Below, one piece after another: positions 1 to 7,814 of a stretch of DNA of 64,000 bases; position 1 is the stretch's first letter, and every line of letters begins with the position of its first letter. The position numbers and the translations under genes were made by a program. This DNA is from Ohessyouella blattaphilus (GTDB lineage: Bacteria; Bacillota; Clostridia; Lachnospirales; Lachnospiraceae). Below the pieces are notes generated by a model. The model saw only the letters and a list, made by a program, of their open reading frames with translations. It did no database searches and was not told the DNA's origin. Location: NCBI RefSeq assembly GCF_024721265.1, contig NZ_JAMXOC010000007.1:55696-119695 (forward strand). The letters are read 5' to 3'.

Positions 1-4
1 TATA

Positions 5-1237
5 TTATTGTCTTAACGCTTCTATCGGGCTAAGCTTTGCTGCTTTTCTAGCCGGATAAATGCCGAAAATAATACCTACGCCACATGAAAAGGCGGTTGC
101 GATAATAATCGCTCCTGGTGAAAGCTTAGATGAAAGCCCACCGATATTTAAGACGGAAATCAGCTTGGCGATCCCGGCCCCTGATAGGATACCGATTATC
201 CCACCAATTCCCGAAATAATCGCCGATTCAAAGAGAAACTGAGCGACAATAGAGCGGGTCGTCGCTCCTAAAGACTTACGGATTCCGATTTCCCTAGTAC
301 GCTCCGTAACTGATACTAACATAATATTCATGACTCCGATACCCCCAACTAACAGAGATATCCCGGCAACAAAGGCGATAAACGCTGTTACCGTATCTAA
401 CATTGTCCCCATATAGCTCGTTAAATCAAGCCCCTGATCCTTCTTAAAGATATCATCTCCATCGCTAACGTGTCTAGCTGCTAATATTTGCATCGCTGCT
501 TTTGCCACACCATTAGCGTTCTCACCTTCTGCTAAGTAGATACTAAGGGTAGAGTAGTTATTCACCGGTTCTCCCCAAAGCTCTGTGCCCGTATAGGGCA
601 TTTCTAGAGAAATCGGCATTTCCATGCCAAACATTTGGTTCACTTCCTTATTGGCAGCGATAACCTCATCGGTAACATCGCGAATACCAATAATCCGAAC
701 GGTGACAATACGATTTTCCATAGTAATGTCTAAATCCATTCCTAATACATCGGTATTACCAAAAACGTAAAGTGCACTTTCCCGGTCGATAACTGCCACC
801 GGACTGGCATTTGCCATATCGTCTTCGGTAAAATAGGTGCCGCTATACATTTCCTCCATGTTAGGATCGTACTGAGCATCCGGCGTGGCAAACGTAAGAT
901 ACGCGTCAAAACTTCCTTTATTCGTCGTAGTGGTCCCCATCCCCTGAGACGTTGCCACCACTCCAGTCGTTCGTTTACCTAAACCGCTTTTTACAGCTAA
1001 GATATCATCATCTGTCATAATCATCGGATTAGTTAACACTTCCGTATCCACTGATACCGACACGCTTTTTTCTTCGGTGGTAGCCATCACCTCGGACTTC
1101 ACTCCACTACCGATAGAAACTACTGTGATAACCGAGGAAATGCCAATAATAATACCTAGCATGGTTAAGAAGGAGCGCCCTTTATTGGACAAAATACTAT
1201 AAAGAGCCATCTTGATATATTCGACTATCTGTCCCAT
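5..1237 (-). CDS. MacB-like ABC transporter permease
   Basis: Membrane subunit of a MacAB/LolCDE-type ABC exporter, 410 aa. One N-terminal membrane helix (about residues 22-45) is followed by an extracytoplasmic MacB core domain (about 50-270). A C-terminal FtsX domain has three helices (about 283-308, 340-365, 378-398). Motifs such as TREIGIRKSLGA between the first two C-terminal helices are typical of the FtsX fold. It is the last gene of a three-gene operon after the ATPase (2763-3464) and the adaptor (1247-2770), 9 bp behind the adaptor stop, with GGGAGG just before the ATG. Members of this family export peptides, antibiotics or lipoproteins and use the ATPase mechanically rather than carrying substrate through the membrane. 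The substrate here cannot be read from sequence. Confidence 0.9.
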   Translation of the reverse strand: MGQIVEYIKMALYSILSNKGRSFLTMLGIIIGISSVITVVSIGSGVKSEVMATTEEKSVSVSVDTEVLTNPMIMTDDDILAVKSGLGKRTTGVVATSQGMGTTTTNKGSFDAYLTFATPDAQYDPNMEEMYSGTYFTEDDMANASPVAVIDRESALYVFGNTDVLGMDLDITMENRIVTVRIIGIRDVTDEVIAANKEVNQMFGMEMPISLEMPYTGTELWGEPVNNYSTLSIYLAEGENANGVAKAAMQILAARHVSDGDDIFKKDQGLDLTSYMGTMLDTVTAFIAFVAGISLLVGGIGVMNIMLVSVTERTREIGIRKSLGATTRSIVAQFLFESAIISGIGGIIGILSGAGIAKLISVLNIGGLSSKLSPGAIIIATAFSCGVGIIFGIYPARKAAKLSPIEALRQ

Positions 1238-1246
1238 ACTGCCTCC

Positions 1247-2770
1247 CTACTGATCCTTTTCTACGGCTGTGGCTGACATGCCTTCCTTGACATCGGTGGT
1301 ATCGTATACTACCGAATCACCTTCTGCTAAGCCCTTTTTAATCTCAATTCGCGATCCAGAATTAATACCTGTTTCGACAGTCTGTTTTTTAATCGTCCCT
1401 TCTTCGATAATGTACACATAACTACCGCTTTTACTTTCATTTACCACTTCACTAGGAATATAAAGAGCGCTTTTCACATCATCAACAGTCACGGATACTT
1501 TTGCAGTAACACCAATGAATAATTCCCCATCAGGATTCTTAATCTTAAGCTTTGCGCCAATTGAAGATACGCCTTTTTCATTTGTCGTGGCAATCTTATT
1601 GACTTTAACCACTTCACCTTCATACTGATGTTTGCCAACGGTAACTACTGCCTTATTACCGATTACCAGCTTATCAAAATCATTAGCCGACACTTCTAGC
1701 TCAACACCTACCGATTGGTTATCAACTAGTGTAAACAGTGGGCTACCTTGGGTTGCCATATTCGTACCTTCAATATCCACCTTGGCAATCACGCCATCAA
1801 ACTCAGCCTTAATACCTTCTCGGCCTTTTTGTAATAGCTCCTCTGTAGAAAGAGAGGCTAATTCAGCTAAATTCTCAGAAACCTGCATCCCGCCTAGCTC
1901 ACCACCAGTTAAACCATTCACCTCAGCCGGTGCCTTTGCCTCAAGATCGGCTAAGGATTGCTCAGCTGCACTCAGCTCTGAATACAGAGCAGCACTACCG
2001 TCACCCGAGGGAATTTGAGCTTCAAGTAATGTGATGCTATTTTGTAAATCCATATTCTCATTAGTCAATCTGGCAATCTCATTAGCTGCCTCGGTCGCAT
2101 CTGGCTCAGCTCCATGCTTTTCCGTCACCTTTAAAGTTTCAATTTGCTTTAAATTGTCCTGTAACTTTTTTTTCAGTTCGTTCAATTTATCTCTATTTGG
2201 TTGGCTTGATTCTATCGCATTGTTTGCATTATTAATCTGATTCCGCAAGTCTGCAATCTTGTTTCTCAGACTTTGCTTTTGTTGTTCGACTTCTGCATTC
2301 TGCTTTGCCACTTCATTTGCTGATTTTGCTGCCTGCTCTAGAGTCGATTGATTGCTATAGGTCGTTTGTAGTCCCTGAAGCTGTGACTCTTGATTAGCTT
2401 TTTCCAAATCCTTTACGTCAAAAGAAACGAGCAAATCGCCCTTTTTCACAGTTTTGCCTACCTCTAATTTAGAATCACTTATAGGAGCATTCACCGGTGA
2501 ATAGAAAACTTTCTGCTTATCGCTAACAACCGTTCCTGAAGTATCAAATGTCTCCTTGACCTCGCCACTTTTAACAGTAACAACTTCTACCGCACTGCCG
2601 CTATCCTTTTGCGAATTCCCGCCTAAGAAGCTTAACAGGACTAAAAACAATAATACTACACCGAGAATAGGAAAGATTAACCATTTGGGTAGTTTCTTTT
2701 TTCCTTTCCCCGACGTTCCTTGTTCCTCTTCCATAATATCTAGTTGCGATAACTCATCCTTTTTAACCAT
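1247..2770 (-). CDS. HlyD/MacA-like efflux adaptor
   Basis: Membrane-fusion (adaptor) subunit for the adjacent exporter, 507 aa. It has a short charged cytoplasmic start, one membrane helix (about 30-50), a beta-barrel/lipoyl half, and a long Gln/Asn/Glu-rich coiled coil (about 120-265). The second lipoyl half and the beta-barrel and membrane-proximal domains follow (about 310-500). In Gram-positive bacteria such adaptors sit outside the membrane and link a MacB-type permease to the envelope. The start ATG follows GGAGGGAAG and overlaps the end of the upstream ATPase gene by 8 bp, so translation is probably coupled. The coiled coil is longer than in E. coli MacA, which is common in Firmicutes homologues. 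Confidence 0.88.
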   Translation of the reverse strand: MVKKDELSQLDIMEEEQGTSGKGKKKLPKWLIFPILGVVLLFLVLLSFLGGNSQKDSGSAVEVVTVKSGEVKETFDTSGTVVSDKQKVFYSPVNAPISDSKLEVGKTVKKGDLLVSFDVKDLEKANQESQLQGLQTTYSNQSTLEQAAKSANEVAKQNAEVEQQKQSLRNKIADLRNQINNANNAIESSQPNRDKLNELKKKLQDNLKQIETLKVTEKHGAEPDATEAANEIARLTNENMDLQNSITLLEAQIPSGDGSAALYSELSAAEQSLADLEAKAPAEVNGLTGGELGGMQVSENLAELASLSTEELLQKGREGIKAEFDGVIAKVDIEGTNMATQGSPLFTLVDNQSVGVELEVSANDFDKLVIGNKAVVTVGKHQYEGEVVKVNKIATTNEKGVSSIGAKLKIKNPDGELFIGVTAKVSVTVDDVKSALYIPSEVVNESKSGSYVYIIEEGTIKKQTVETGINSGSRIEIKKGLAEGDSVVYDTTDVKEGMSATAVEKDQ

Positions 2771-3464
2771 CTATCTTCCCTCCATTAATATAGTCTTCTA
2801 TAATCTTCCCATCCTTAAGGCGTATCACCCGGTTAACACGTTCCGCAATTTCATCGTCGTGGGTAATAATAATAACCGTCCGGCCAGCACTATGTAACTC
2901 GGTCAAAATCTCCATTATCTCTTCTGTCGTCTTACTATCAAGATTTCCAGTCGGTTCATCAGCTAAAATAACTGGCGGTTTTGCCGCAATTGCTCTCGCA
3001 ATAGCCACACGCTGCTGTTGTCCACCTGACATCTCAGATGGCTTATGCTTAGCTCTTTTCTCAAGGCCCACAATCTTAAGCGACTGTTTGGCAATCCGAC
3101 GTCTTGGAGCTCTTCCTAATCCCCGGTAAATCAGTGGTAATTCCACATTCGCCACCGCATCTAGATTGGCAATCAGATTAAAGCCTTGAAAAATAAACCC
3201 TATCTCCTGATTGCGAACTGCCGCTAAATCGTCGTCCTTCATCTTAGCCACATCTTTTCCGTGAAGAAAATAAGCGCCCTTGGTCGGCACATCAAGACAA
3301 CCAATCATGTTCATCAATGTTGACTTCCCTGATCCAGAATGACCGATAATCGCTACAAACTCTCCCTCATCGATCTTAAGGCTAACACCATCAAGGGCGC
3401 GCACCTCATCTTCACCAGGGTTATAAATTTTGTACATATTTTGAATGTTAATTAACTCTGCCAT
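2763..3464 (-). CDS. ABC transporter ATP-binding protein, MacB/LolD type
   Basis: Cytoplasmic ATPase of the MacAB-like exporter, 233 aa, the usual length for LolD/FtsE-type ATPases. Visible motifs are Walker A GHSGSGKST (about residues 40-48), Q-loop region IGFIFQGFNLI, signature MSGGQQQRVAIARA, Walker B VILADEPTGNLDS, and the H-loop in IIITHDD. It is the first gene of the operon. A promoter (3501-3529) and a palindromic operator (3481-3500) lie directly upstream, so this gene defines the regulated start of the exporter. Confidence 0.95.
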   Translation of the reverse strand: MAELINIQNMYKIYNPGEDEVRALDGVSLKIDEGEFVAIIGHSGSGKSTLMNMIGCLDVPTKGAYFLHGKDVAKMKDDDLAAVRNQEIGFIFQGFNLIANLDAVANVELPLIYRGLGRAPRRRIAKQSLKIVGLEKRAKHKPSEMSGGQQQRVAIARAIAAKPPVILADEPTGNLDSKTTEEIMEILTELHSAGRTVIIITHDDEIAERVNRVIRLKDGKIIEDYINGGKIDG

Positions 3465-3480
3465 ACCAACCCTCTAATCT

Positions 3481-3500
3481 GTATTATTTAAACAATACAA
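3481..3500. promoter_or_regulatory. palindromic operator of the MacAB-like operon
   Basis: A near-perfect 20-bp palindrome built as TGTATTA, six bases, CAATACA. It lies immediately downstream of the -10 box and covers the expected transcription start, a repressor position. The half-sites and spacing match the operator at 17374-17393 in front of the GntR gene (13 of 14 half-site bases identical), suggesting a shared repressor. Confidence 0.6.
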
Positions 3501-3529
3501 TTATATACTCTTCTGCTTCTATATGCAAG
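3501..3529 (-). promoter_or_regulatory. promoter of the MacAB-like operon
   Basis: Minus-strand -35 TTGCAT and -10 TATAAT are separated by 17 bp. The -10 is consensus and sits about 35 bp upstream of the ATPase start codon. Confidence 0.7.
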
Positions 3530-3544
3530 AAAAAAATGCAACAT

Positions 3545-3585
3545 AAAACGGACATAAGAGCATCTGTCTAAAGCCTTTATGTCCG
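3545..3585 (-). terminator. Rho-independent terminator after the first NlpC/P60 gene
   Basis: Inverted repeat CGGACATAA / TTATGTCCG (3549-3557 and 3577-3585). On the minus strand it is followed by TTTTATG and a further T-rich stretch. It lies 26 bp after the stop codon of the NlpC/P60 gene. Confidence 0.65.
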
Positions 3586-3610
3586 CCTGTATACAAAGGA
3601 GAAAAAAACG

Positions 3611-4840
3611 TTACCAATATCTTCTTACTCCTAATACCGTATTATAGTTAACTGGAGAAGTTCGCCGAATCCCTCCCTTTGGATATGGCTCTGGATGGGA
3701 GGCGTGAATCACCGTATTATTCCCAATATAGATTGCTACATGGTTGTGATAACAAATAACATCTCCTGGTTGCATCTGAGCGTAGGACACAGCCTTGCCA
3801 CCAGTCAACAAGGTGGAGGTATGCCTTGTTGTAGATATCCCCAGTAAACGGTGAATCTGGTAGACGAATCCTGAGCAATCAATACCGTTCGTTAGACTAT
3901 TCCCGCCATAGACATAAGGACCCCCTTCATACTGTAGCGCTGTAGAAGCGATCAGTTGTCCCATCGCCGTATTCCCACCAGGATTTGTGGTTGGTTGCTC
4001 CGGCGTTGGCGTTGGCGTCGGCGTCGGCGTCGGGGTCGGTGTTGGCGTTGGTGTTGGCGTTGGTGTTGGCGTTGGTGTTGGTGTTGGCGTTGGTGTTGGG
4101 GTTGGGGTCGGGGTCGTACTTACTTGGTTACCTGAACCACTATTTGTCGGTGGCGCCTGAGCCACTTGATTATCATTGCTAAAAACTGGCGTTTTATTCG
4201 TTGTCTCTACTAGCTCCGCCACCTTCTTAGTCGCTTCCTGCTGAGCGACCGCTAAAAGGGCATCAAAATTATCCACCTGAGACTGTAGCTGGGTCAGCTG
4301 TGACTGTAGCGTTTGCTCTTCAGCGTCCATTTTATCAAGAGTATATTCTAGCATTGATAACTCCGAGGCTAAGTTTTCCTGGGCTATTGCCACCTCTTCT
4401 CTCGCTTTCTTGAGATTTTCTAACATCTCTTTATCTTGCGCATACATTTGCCCAAACATATCAGCTTTATTGAGAAAGTCGCTCATATCCTTAGCACCAA
4501 GCCATACTTCTAAAAAACCGTAGTCGCCCTCTTCGTACTGGTACTTAATCCGCGACATCATGCTATCATACTGTTCGCTTTCCTTTTCTATGGCTAGCGT
4601 ATGCTGAGCTTCTGCTTCCCGTGCTCGCCCCTTAGCATTTTCTAAATCCTGGTTTAATACCTCATAAGAAAACATTAAATCAAAGAGCTGCTTAGATATC
4701 TCCTCGCTCTGTGCCGCTGCTTCCTCTCGCTTGACACTAAGGTTTTCTGAATCTGTAGGAGTCGCTTTTACCACTGGTCCAATTAAAAAAACACTCATCA
4801 CTATAGACGCAATGAGTGCCCGAATCAATCTTGCTTTCAT
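3611..4840 (-). CDS. Secreted coiled-coil NlpC/P60 peptidoglycan hydrolase with Thr-Pro linker
   Basis: A CwlO-like cell-wall hydrolase of 409 aa. A signal peptide (about residues 1-27, cleavage near VKA) is followed by a long coiled coil (about 30-200), then a (Thr-Pro)n linker of about 38 residues encoded by 19 tandem hexamers. The C-terminal NlpC/P60 domain (about 290-409) shows the catalytic Cys in NGIDCSGFVYQ and the His in CYHNHVAIYIG. NlpC/P60 enzymes cut D-Glu to diamino-acid bonds in stem peptides. I place the start at the ATG at 4840, 10 bp after GAGGT; a GTG 12 bp further upstream overlaps that ribosome-binding site. The paralogue downstream (5022-6098) has the same layout but a GGNT linker. 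A perfect 11-bp inverted repeat lies in its leader. Confidence 0.9.
   Translation of the reverse strand: MKARLIRALIASIVMSVFLIGPVVKATPTDSENLSVKREEAAAQSEEISKQLFDLMFSYEVLNQDLENAKGRAREAEAQHTLAIEKESEQYDSMMSRIKYQYEEGDYGFLEVWLGAKDMSDFLNKADMFGQMYAQDKEMLENLKKAREEVAIAQENLASELSMLEYTLDKMDAEEQTLQSQLTQLQSQVDNFDALLAVAQQEATKKVAELVETTNKTPVFSNDNQVAQAPPTNSGSGNQVSTTPTPTPTPTPTPTPTPTPTPTPTPTPTPTPTPTPTPTPEQPTTNPGGNTAMGQLIASTALQYEGGPYVYGGNSLTNGIDCSGFVYQIHRLLGISTTRHTSTLLTGGKAVSYAQMQPGDVICYHNHVAIYIGNNTVIHASHPEPYPKGGIRRTSPVNYNTVLGVRRYW
4001..4114. repeat. 19 tandem hexamers encoding the Thr-Pro linker
   Basis: Nineteen consecutive 6-bp units of the form YGGNGT on the plus strand (GGTGTT/GGCGTT-like) encode (Thr-Pro)n in the NlpC/P60 protein. 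Because the unit is a multiple of three, length changes by slippage would stay in frame. Confidence 0.9.
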
Positions 4841-4862
4841 ATTCACACCCACCTCATTAATT

Positions 4863-4892
4863 ATTTATCACGTTACTCCCCACGTGATAAAT
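4863..4892. promoter_or_regulatory. perfect inverted repeat in the leader of the first NlpC/P60 gene
   Basis: ATTTATCACGT (4863-4873) and ACGTGATAAAT (4882-4892) are perfect 11-bp complements separated by 8 bp, ending 22 bp before the start codon at 4840. There is no T-run after it on either strand, so it reads as an operator or leader hairpin rather than a terminator. The factor is unknown. Confidence 0.5.
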
Positions 4893-4973
4893 TCAGCGTA
4901 CAACATTTGTCAGATAATTTCAAGCATTTTATAAAGTTTTTAGATTGTTCTTCCACCTTGTAAAGCTTTCAAA

Positions 4974-5004
4974 GACAAAAATAGGAGATGCTTTCGCATC
5001 TCCC
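4974..5004 (-). terminator. Rho-independent terminator after the second NlpC/P60 gene
   Basis: Hairpin GGAGATGC-TTTC-GCATCTCC (4984-5003), followed on the minus strand by TATTTTTG. It lies 18 bp downstream of the stop codon at 5022. Confidence 0.8.
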
Positions 5005-5021
5005 ATCGTCATTTTTCCATT

Positions 5022-6098
5022 TTACCAGTAGCGAACGTAAATACTTGCCCGTACTGCACTGATACATACTACTTGTCCCGGAAGCGGCGCCTCAATCATC
5101 TGACCACCACCGATATAAATCGCTACGTGACCTGGTGACCAAGCAATATCTCCTGGTTGCGGATCGCTTACCCATTGTCCACCGTCTCTTTGAGCTGTAT
5201 CCACACGACCAATGCTAATACCAGCCATTCGGTGACAGTACTGTGTAAGACCCGAACAGTCAAGTCCCACAAACGGCGTGGTTCCACCCCATACGTAAGG
5301 CACACCTAGTTGAGTATAAGCCGTTGCTACAATTGTCTGTGCCGCAGCTGTATTTCCTTGGCCTTGGTAATCGCCTCCGGTATTACCACCGGTATTTCCA
5401 CCCGTGTTGCCACCAGTATTTCCACCGGTATTACCACCTGGGTTTTGGTTTTGTGCTTCTTGCTCTGCCGCGATACGTGCTGCTTCTTCAGCAGCTCTTC
5501 TAGCTTCTACTGCTTCTTGTAAAGCCGCATCTACACTACTCACTTCGCTTTCAGCTGACGCAAGACTTACTTCTAAGTTCGCCTTTTCTTGTTCAAACTG
5601 AACTTGTGTCGCTTCAAGGCTAGCCATTTCTGTCTCTAAAGAGGCTTTCTTTTCAGTTACATCCTCTTTTGTCTTGATGTAATTATTAAGCTCTGCTCTA
5701 TCTACCGTATATAACTGATTATATAGCTCCACGCTATTAATCATATCGGTAATGCTTTGCGCTTCTAATATTTGCTGAACAACGCTTTCATTGCCGTTTT
5801 CATACATATACTTGATACGCTTCGCCATGTCTTCGTTTTGCTTTTCTTCCTTGGCTTTAGCTTCTTCCAAATCCGCTTCTGCTTGAATAACCTTCTCCCC
5901 AGTCTCTACAAGCTGCGCACTCAAATCATCAATCTTTCCAAGGGTTGCTTGCAAGGTTCCCTGCAAAGAATCAACCGCTGCCTGTTTCTCCGCTTTCTGT
6001 TGCTCTAACTCTTCAACTGACGGATCAGCAAGTACCGGTGATACCACTAAGGCACTGGCTAAAACAGTAACAGTTAATACACGAACCATCTTTTTCAT
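5022..6098 (-). CDS. Secreted coiled-coil NlpC/P60 peptidoglycan hydrolase, CwlO-like
   Basis: Exported D,L-endopeptidase-type hydrolase of 358 aa. It has a signal peptide (about 1-25, ending SPVLA), a coiled coil (about 27-215), a Gly-Gly-Asn-Thr repeat linker (five 12-bp units), and an NlpC/P60 domain. The catalytic Cys is in VGLDCSGLTQ and the His in WSPGHVAIYIG. I choose the ATG at 6098 because AGGTGG stands 6 bp before it; longer in-frame starts (GTG at 6164, ATG at 6113) lack a comparable site. A promoter (6176-6204) and a WalR-type direct repeat (6212-6228) lie upstream. In Bacillus subtilis the orthologous-type gene cwlO is activated by WalR, which fits the architecture. Confidence 0.92.
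   Translation of the reverse strand: MKKMVRVLTVTVLASALVVSPVLADPSVEELEQQKAEKQAAVDSLQGTLQATLGKIDDLSAQLVETGEKVIQAEADLEEAKAKEEKQNEDMAKRIKYMYENGNESVVQQILEAQSITDMINSVELYNQLYTVDRAELNNYIKTKEDVTEKKASLETEMASLEATQVQFEQEKANLEVSLASAESEVSSVDAALQEAVEARRAAEEAARIAAEQEAQNQNPGGNTGGNTGGNTGGNTGGNTGGDYQGQGNTAAAQTIVATAYTQLGVPYVWGGTTPFVGLDCSGLTQYCHRMAGISIGRVDTAQRDGGQWVSDPQPGDIAWSPGHVAIYIGGGQMIEAPLPGQVVCISAVRASIYVRYW
5377..5436. repeat. five 12-bp units encoding a GGNT linker
   Basis: Five tandem 12-bp units encode Gly-Gly-Asn-Thr repeats that join the coiled coil to the NlpC/P60 domain. It is the counterpart of the Thr-Pro array in the paralogue, so the linker sequence is free to diverge while the layout is kept. 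Confidence 0.85.
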
Positions 6099-6175
6099 TC
6101 TAAACCACCTATTCATAGATTTTGTTTTCCCCTTTTTGTTCTTGTTTTTTTTAAAAACATTCACTAAACAAACTC

Positions 6176-6204
6176 ATTATAATCCATTAAAAGGCAAGAT
6201 GCAA
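6176..6204 (-). promoter_or_regulatory. promoter of the second NlpC/P60 gene
   Basis: Minus-strand -35 TTGCAT and consensus -10 TATAAT are separated by 17 bp, giving a leader of about 70 nt before the ATG at 6098. Confidence 0.75.
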
Positions 6205-6211
6205 CCCCAAT

Positions 6212-6228
6212 TTAACACTTTTGTAACA
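6212..6228 (-). promoter_or_regulatory. putative WalR (YycF) box
   Basis: On the minus strand TGTTAC, five bases, TGTTAA matches the published WalR consensus TGTWAH-N5-TGTWAH exactly. It ends 7 bp upstream of the -35 box, an activator position. Another TGTAAC lies 4 bp further upstream. walRK itself is not in this window. Confidence 0.55.
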
Positions 6229-6237
6229 TTTGGTTAC

Positions 6238-6294
6238 AGTTCAGCCATGCGAACCTATATGCCTTTTAGCGAAGTCGAGCTGCATGGCTGAACT
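6238..6294. repeat. short copy of the structured repeat family
   Basis: AGTTCAGCCATGC (6238-6250) and GCATGGCTGAACT (6282-6294) are perfect 13-bp complements. The right part shares GCGAAGTCGAGCTGCATGG with the tandem elements at 20572-20869. It begins 6 bp after the gltD stop codon and is the only hairpin there, so it may serve as the 3' end of the gltBD transcript. Confidence 0.75.
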
Positions 6295-6300
6295 CTCTAC

Positions 6301-7800
6301 TTACTGAATTACCAGATTCGTATACCCCATCAAGCTCTCATCCACTTCTCTTGCTACCTCCTGCCCCTCACGAATAGCCCAAACAACTAAAGACTGTCCG
6401 CGGCGCATGTCTCCAGCAGCGAAAAGCTGTTGATTCTCGGTCCTGTATGTACCTGGTGCCGTCTTAACGTTTGTTCTTTCATCGGTAGCCACTTTAAATG
6501 CCTTCGTAATATAGTCTTCACTACCAAGAAAACCGGCGGCAATAAGAACCAAATCTGCCGGTACCGTATACTCACTCCCCTTTACTTCGCTCATCATCAT
6601 TCTTCCCGATTTTGGTTCGATTTCTGCCTTTAGCTTTATTAGCACTGCTTCCTTGACCTGATTTTTGTCATCCTTAATAAAACGCTTAACCGTAGTCTGA
6701 TACCTTCGAGGATCTTTGTCGAAGACAGCAATCGCCTCTTCTTGTCCATAATCTGTCTTTAGTACCCTTGGCCATTCAGGCCAAGCGTTATCTTCACGAC
6801 GATCTTTTGGCGGCTCTGGCATCATTTCTAATTGCAGTACAGATTTTGCTCCGTGGCGAATGCTAGTTCCCACACAGTCATTGCCTGTATCACCGCCACC
6901 AATTACGAGAACGTGCTTGTCTTTAGCCGAGACAAAACTTCCTTTTTGAAGCGTAGCACCATCCTCTAGCAAGGCTTTTGTCGTCGACTTAAGGAAATCC
7001 ACGGCAAAGTAGATACCTTGACTTTTTCTGCCTTCTACTTGTATATCCCGAGGATTTGTCGCACCACAAGCTAAGATTACCCGGTCATATTCTTTCAAAA
7101 TCGTATTGGCGCGTTTGTCTTTGCCCACATCGACTCCTGTCATAAAGGTGACTCCCTCTTCTTCCATAATCTTAACTTTCCGGTCGATAACCTTCTTTTC
7201 CAGTTTCATATTAGGAATCCCGTAGCGCAGCAAGCCACCGACCTTATCTTCTCTTTCGAAGACAGTCACCTGATGCCCTCTCAAATTAAGCATATCTGCC
7301 GCTGCTAACCCTGCTGGTCCTGAACCAACTATGGCAACTTTTTTGCCCGTACGCACACGAATATTACGCGCCTTGGCATACCCTTCCTGATATGCATTTT
7401 CGATAATAGCATATTCATCGCCCTTAATCGATACTCCATCGCCGTTAAGACTACAGGTACACGCCGCCTCACAGGGCGCCGGGCACACTCTTGCGGTAAA
7501 CTCAGGAAAGCAATTCGTTTTCTTAAGTCGCATGTAGGCTTCTTCCCAATTGCCTCTATATAAAAGGTCATTCCATTCAGGAACTAGATTGTGTAGAGGA
7601 CAGCCACTGACCATACCCATCATCATTTGCCCCGACTGGCAAAAAGGTACGCCACAAGCCATACACCGCGCTCCTTGTTCTTCCTGTTCCTCTTTCTCAA
7701 GCGGAGAATAGAATTCACGAAAGTGCTTAATTCGCTCCTTAGGAGTTGCAGCTCGCTTATCCTTTCTGGCATATTCTAAAAATCCTGTCGGTTTTCCCAT
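6301..7800 (-). CDS. gltD: Glutamate synthase (NADPH) small subunit
   Basis: Beta subunit of NADPH-dependent glutamate synthase, 499 aa. It passes electrons from NADPH through FAD and Fe-S clusters to the GltB subunit, which makes two glutamates from glutamine and 2-oxoglutarate. Two N-terminal cysteine groups (CMACGVPFCQSG, and CPAPCEAACTCSL near residue 110) ligate 4Fe-4S clusters. A dinucleotide fold GSGPAGLAAADML (near 160) binds FAD, and VIGGGDTGNDC (near 300) is the second nucleotide-binding site. It follows gltB by 14 bp and is transcribed with it. Confidence 0.97.
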   Translation of the reverse strand: MGKPTGFLEYARKDKRAATPKERIKHFREFYSPLEKEEQEEQGARCMACGVPFCQSGQMMMGMVSGCPLHNLVPEWNDLLYRGNWEEAYMRLKKTNCFPEFTARVCPAPCEAACTCSLNGDGVSIKGDEYAIIENAYQEGYAKARNIRVRTGKKVAIVGSGPAGLAAADMLNLRGHQVTVFEREDKVGGLLRYGIPNMKLEKKVIDRKVKIMEEEGVTFMTGVDVGKDKRANTILKEYDRVILACGATNPRDIQVEGRKSQGIYFAVDFLKSTTKALLEDGATLQKGSFVSAKDKHVLVIGGGDTGNDCVGTSIRHGAKSVLQLEMMPEPPKDRREDNAWPEWPRVLKTDYGQEEAIAVFDKDPRRYQTTVKRFIKDDKNQVKEAVLIKLKAEIEPKSGRMMMSEVKGSEYTVPADLVLIAAGFLGSEDYITKAFKVATDERTNVKTAPGTYRTENQQLFAAGDMRRGQSLVVWAIREGQEVAREVDESLMGYTNLVIQ

Positions 7801-7814
7801 TGCTTAACTACCTC

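Noticed and set aside
1632..2018. Long antisense ORF opposite the efflux adaptor
   Set aside because: The minus-strand gene is a clear adaptor with domains and operon spacing; the plus-strand frame has no homology or ribosome site.
4001..4114. Possible CRISPR-like array
   Set aside because: Units are 6 bp with no spacers, inside a reading frame; no cas genes are present.
3985..4182. Plus-strand ORF rich in Leu-Ala-Ser
   Set aside because: It is the antisense reading of the Thr-Pro hexamer array, with no start signal.
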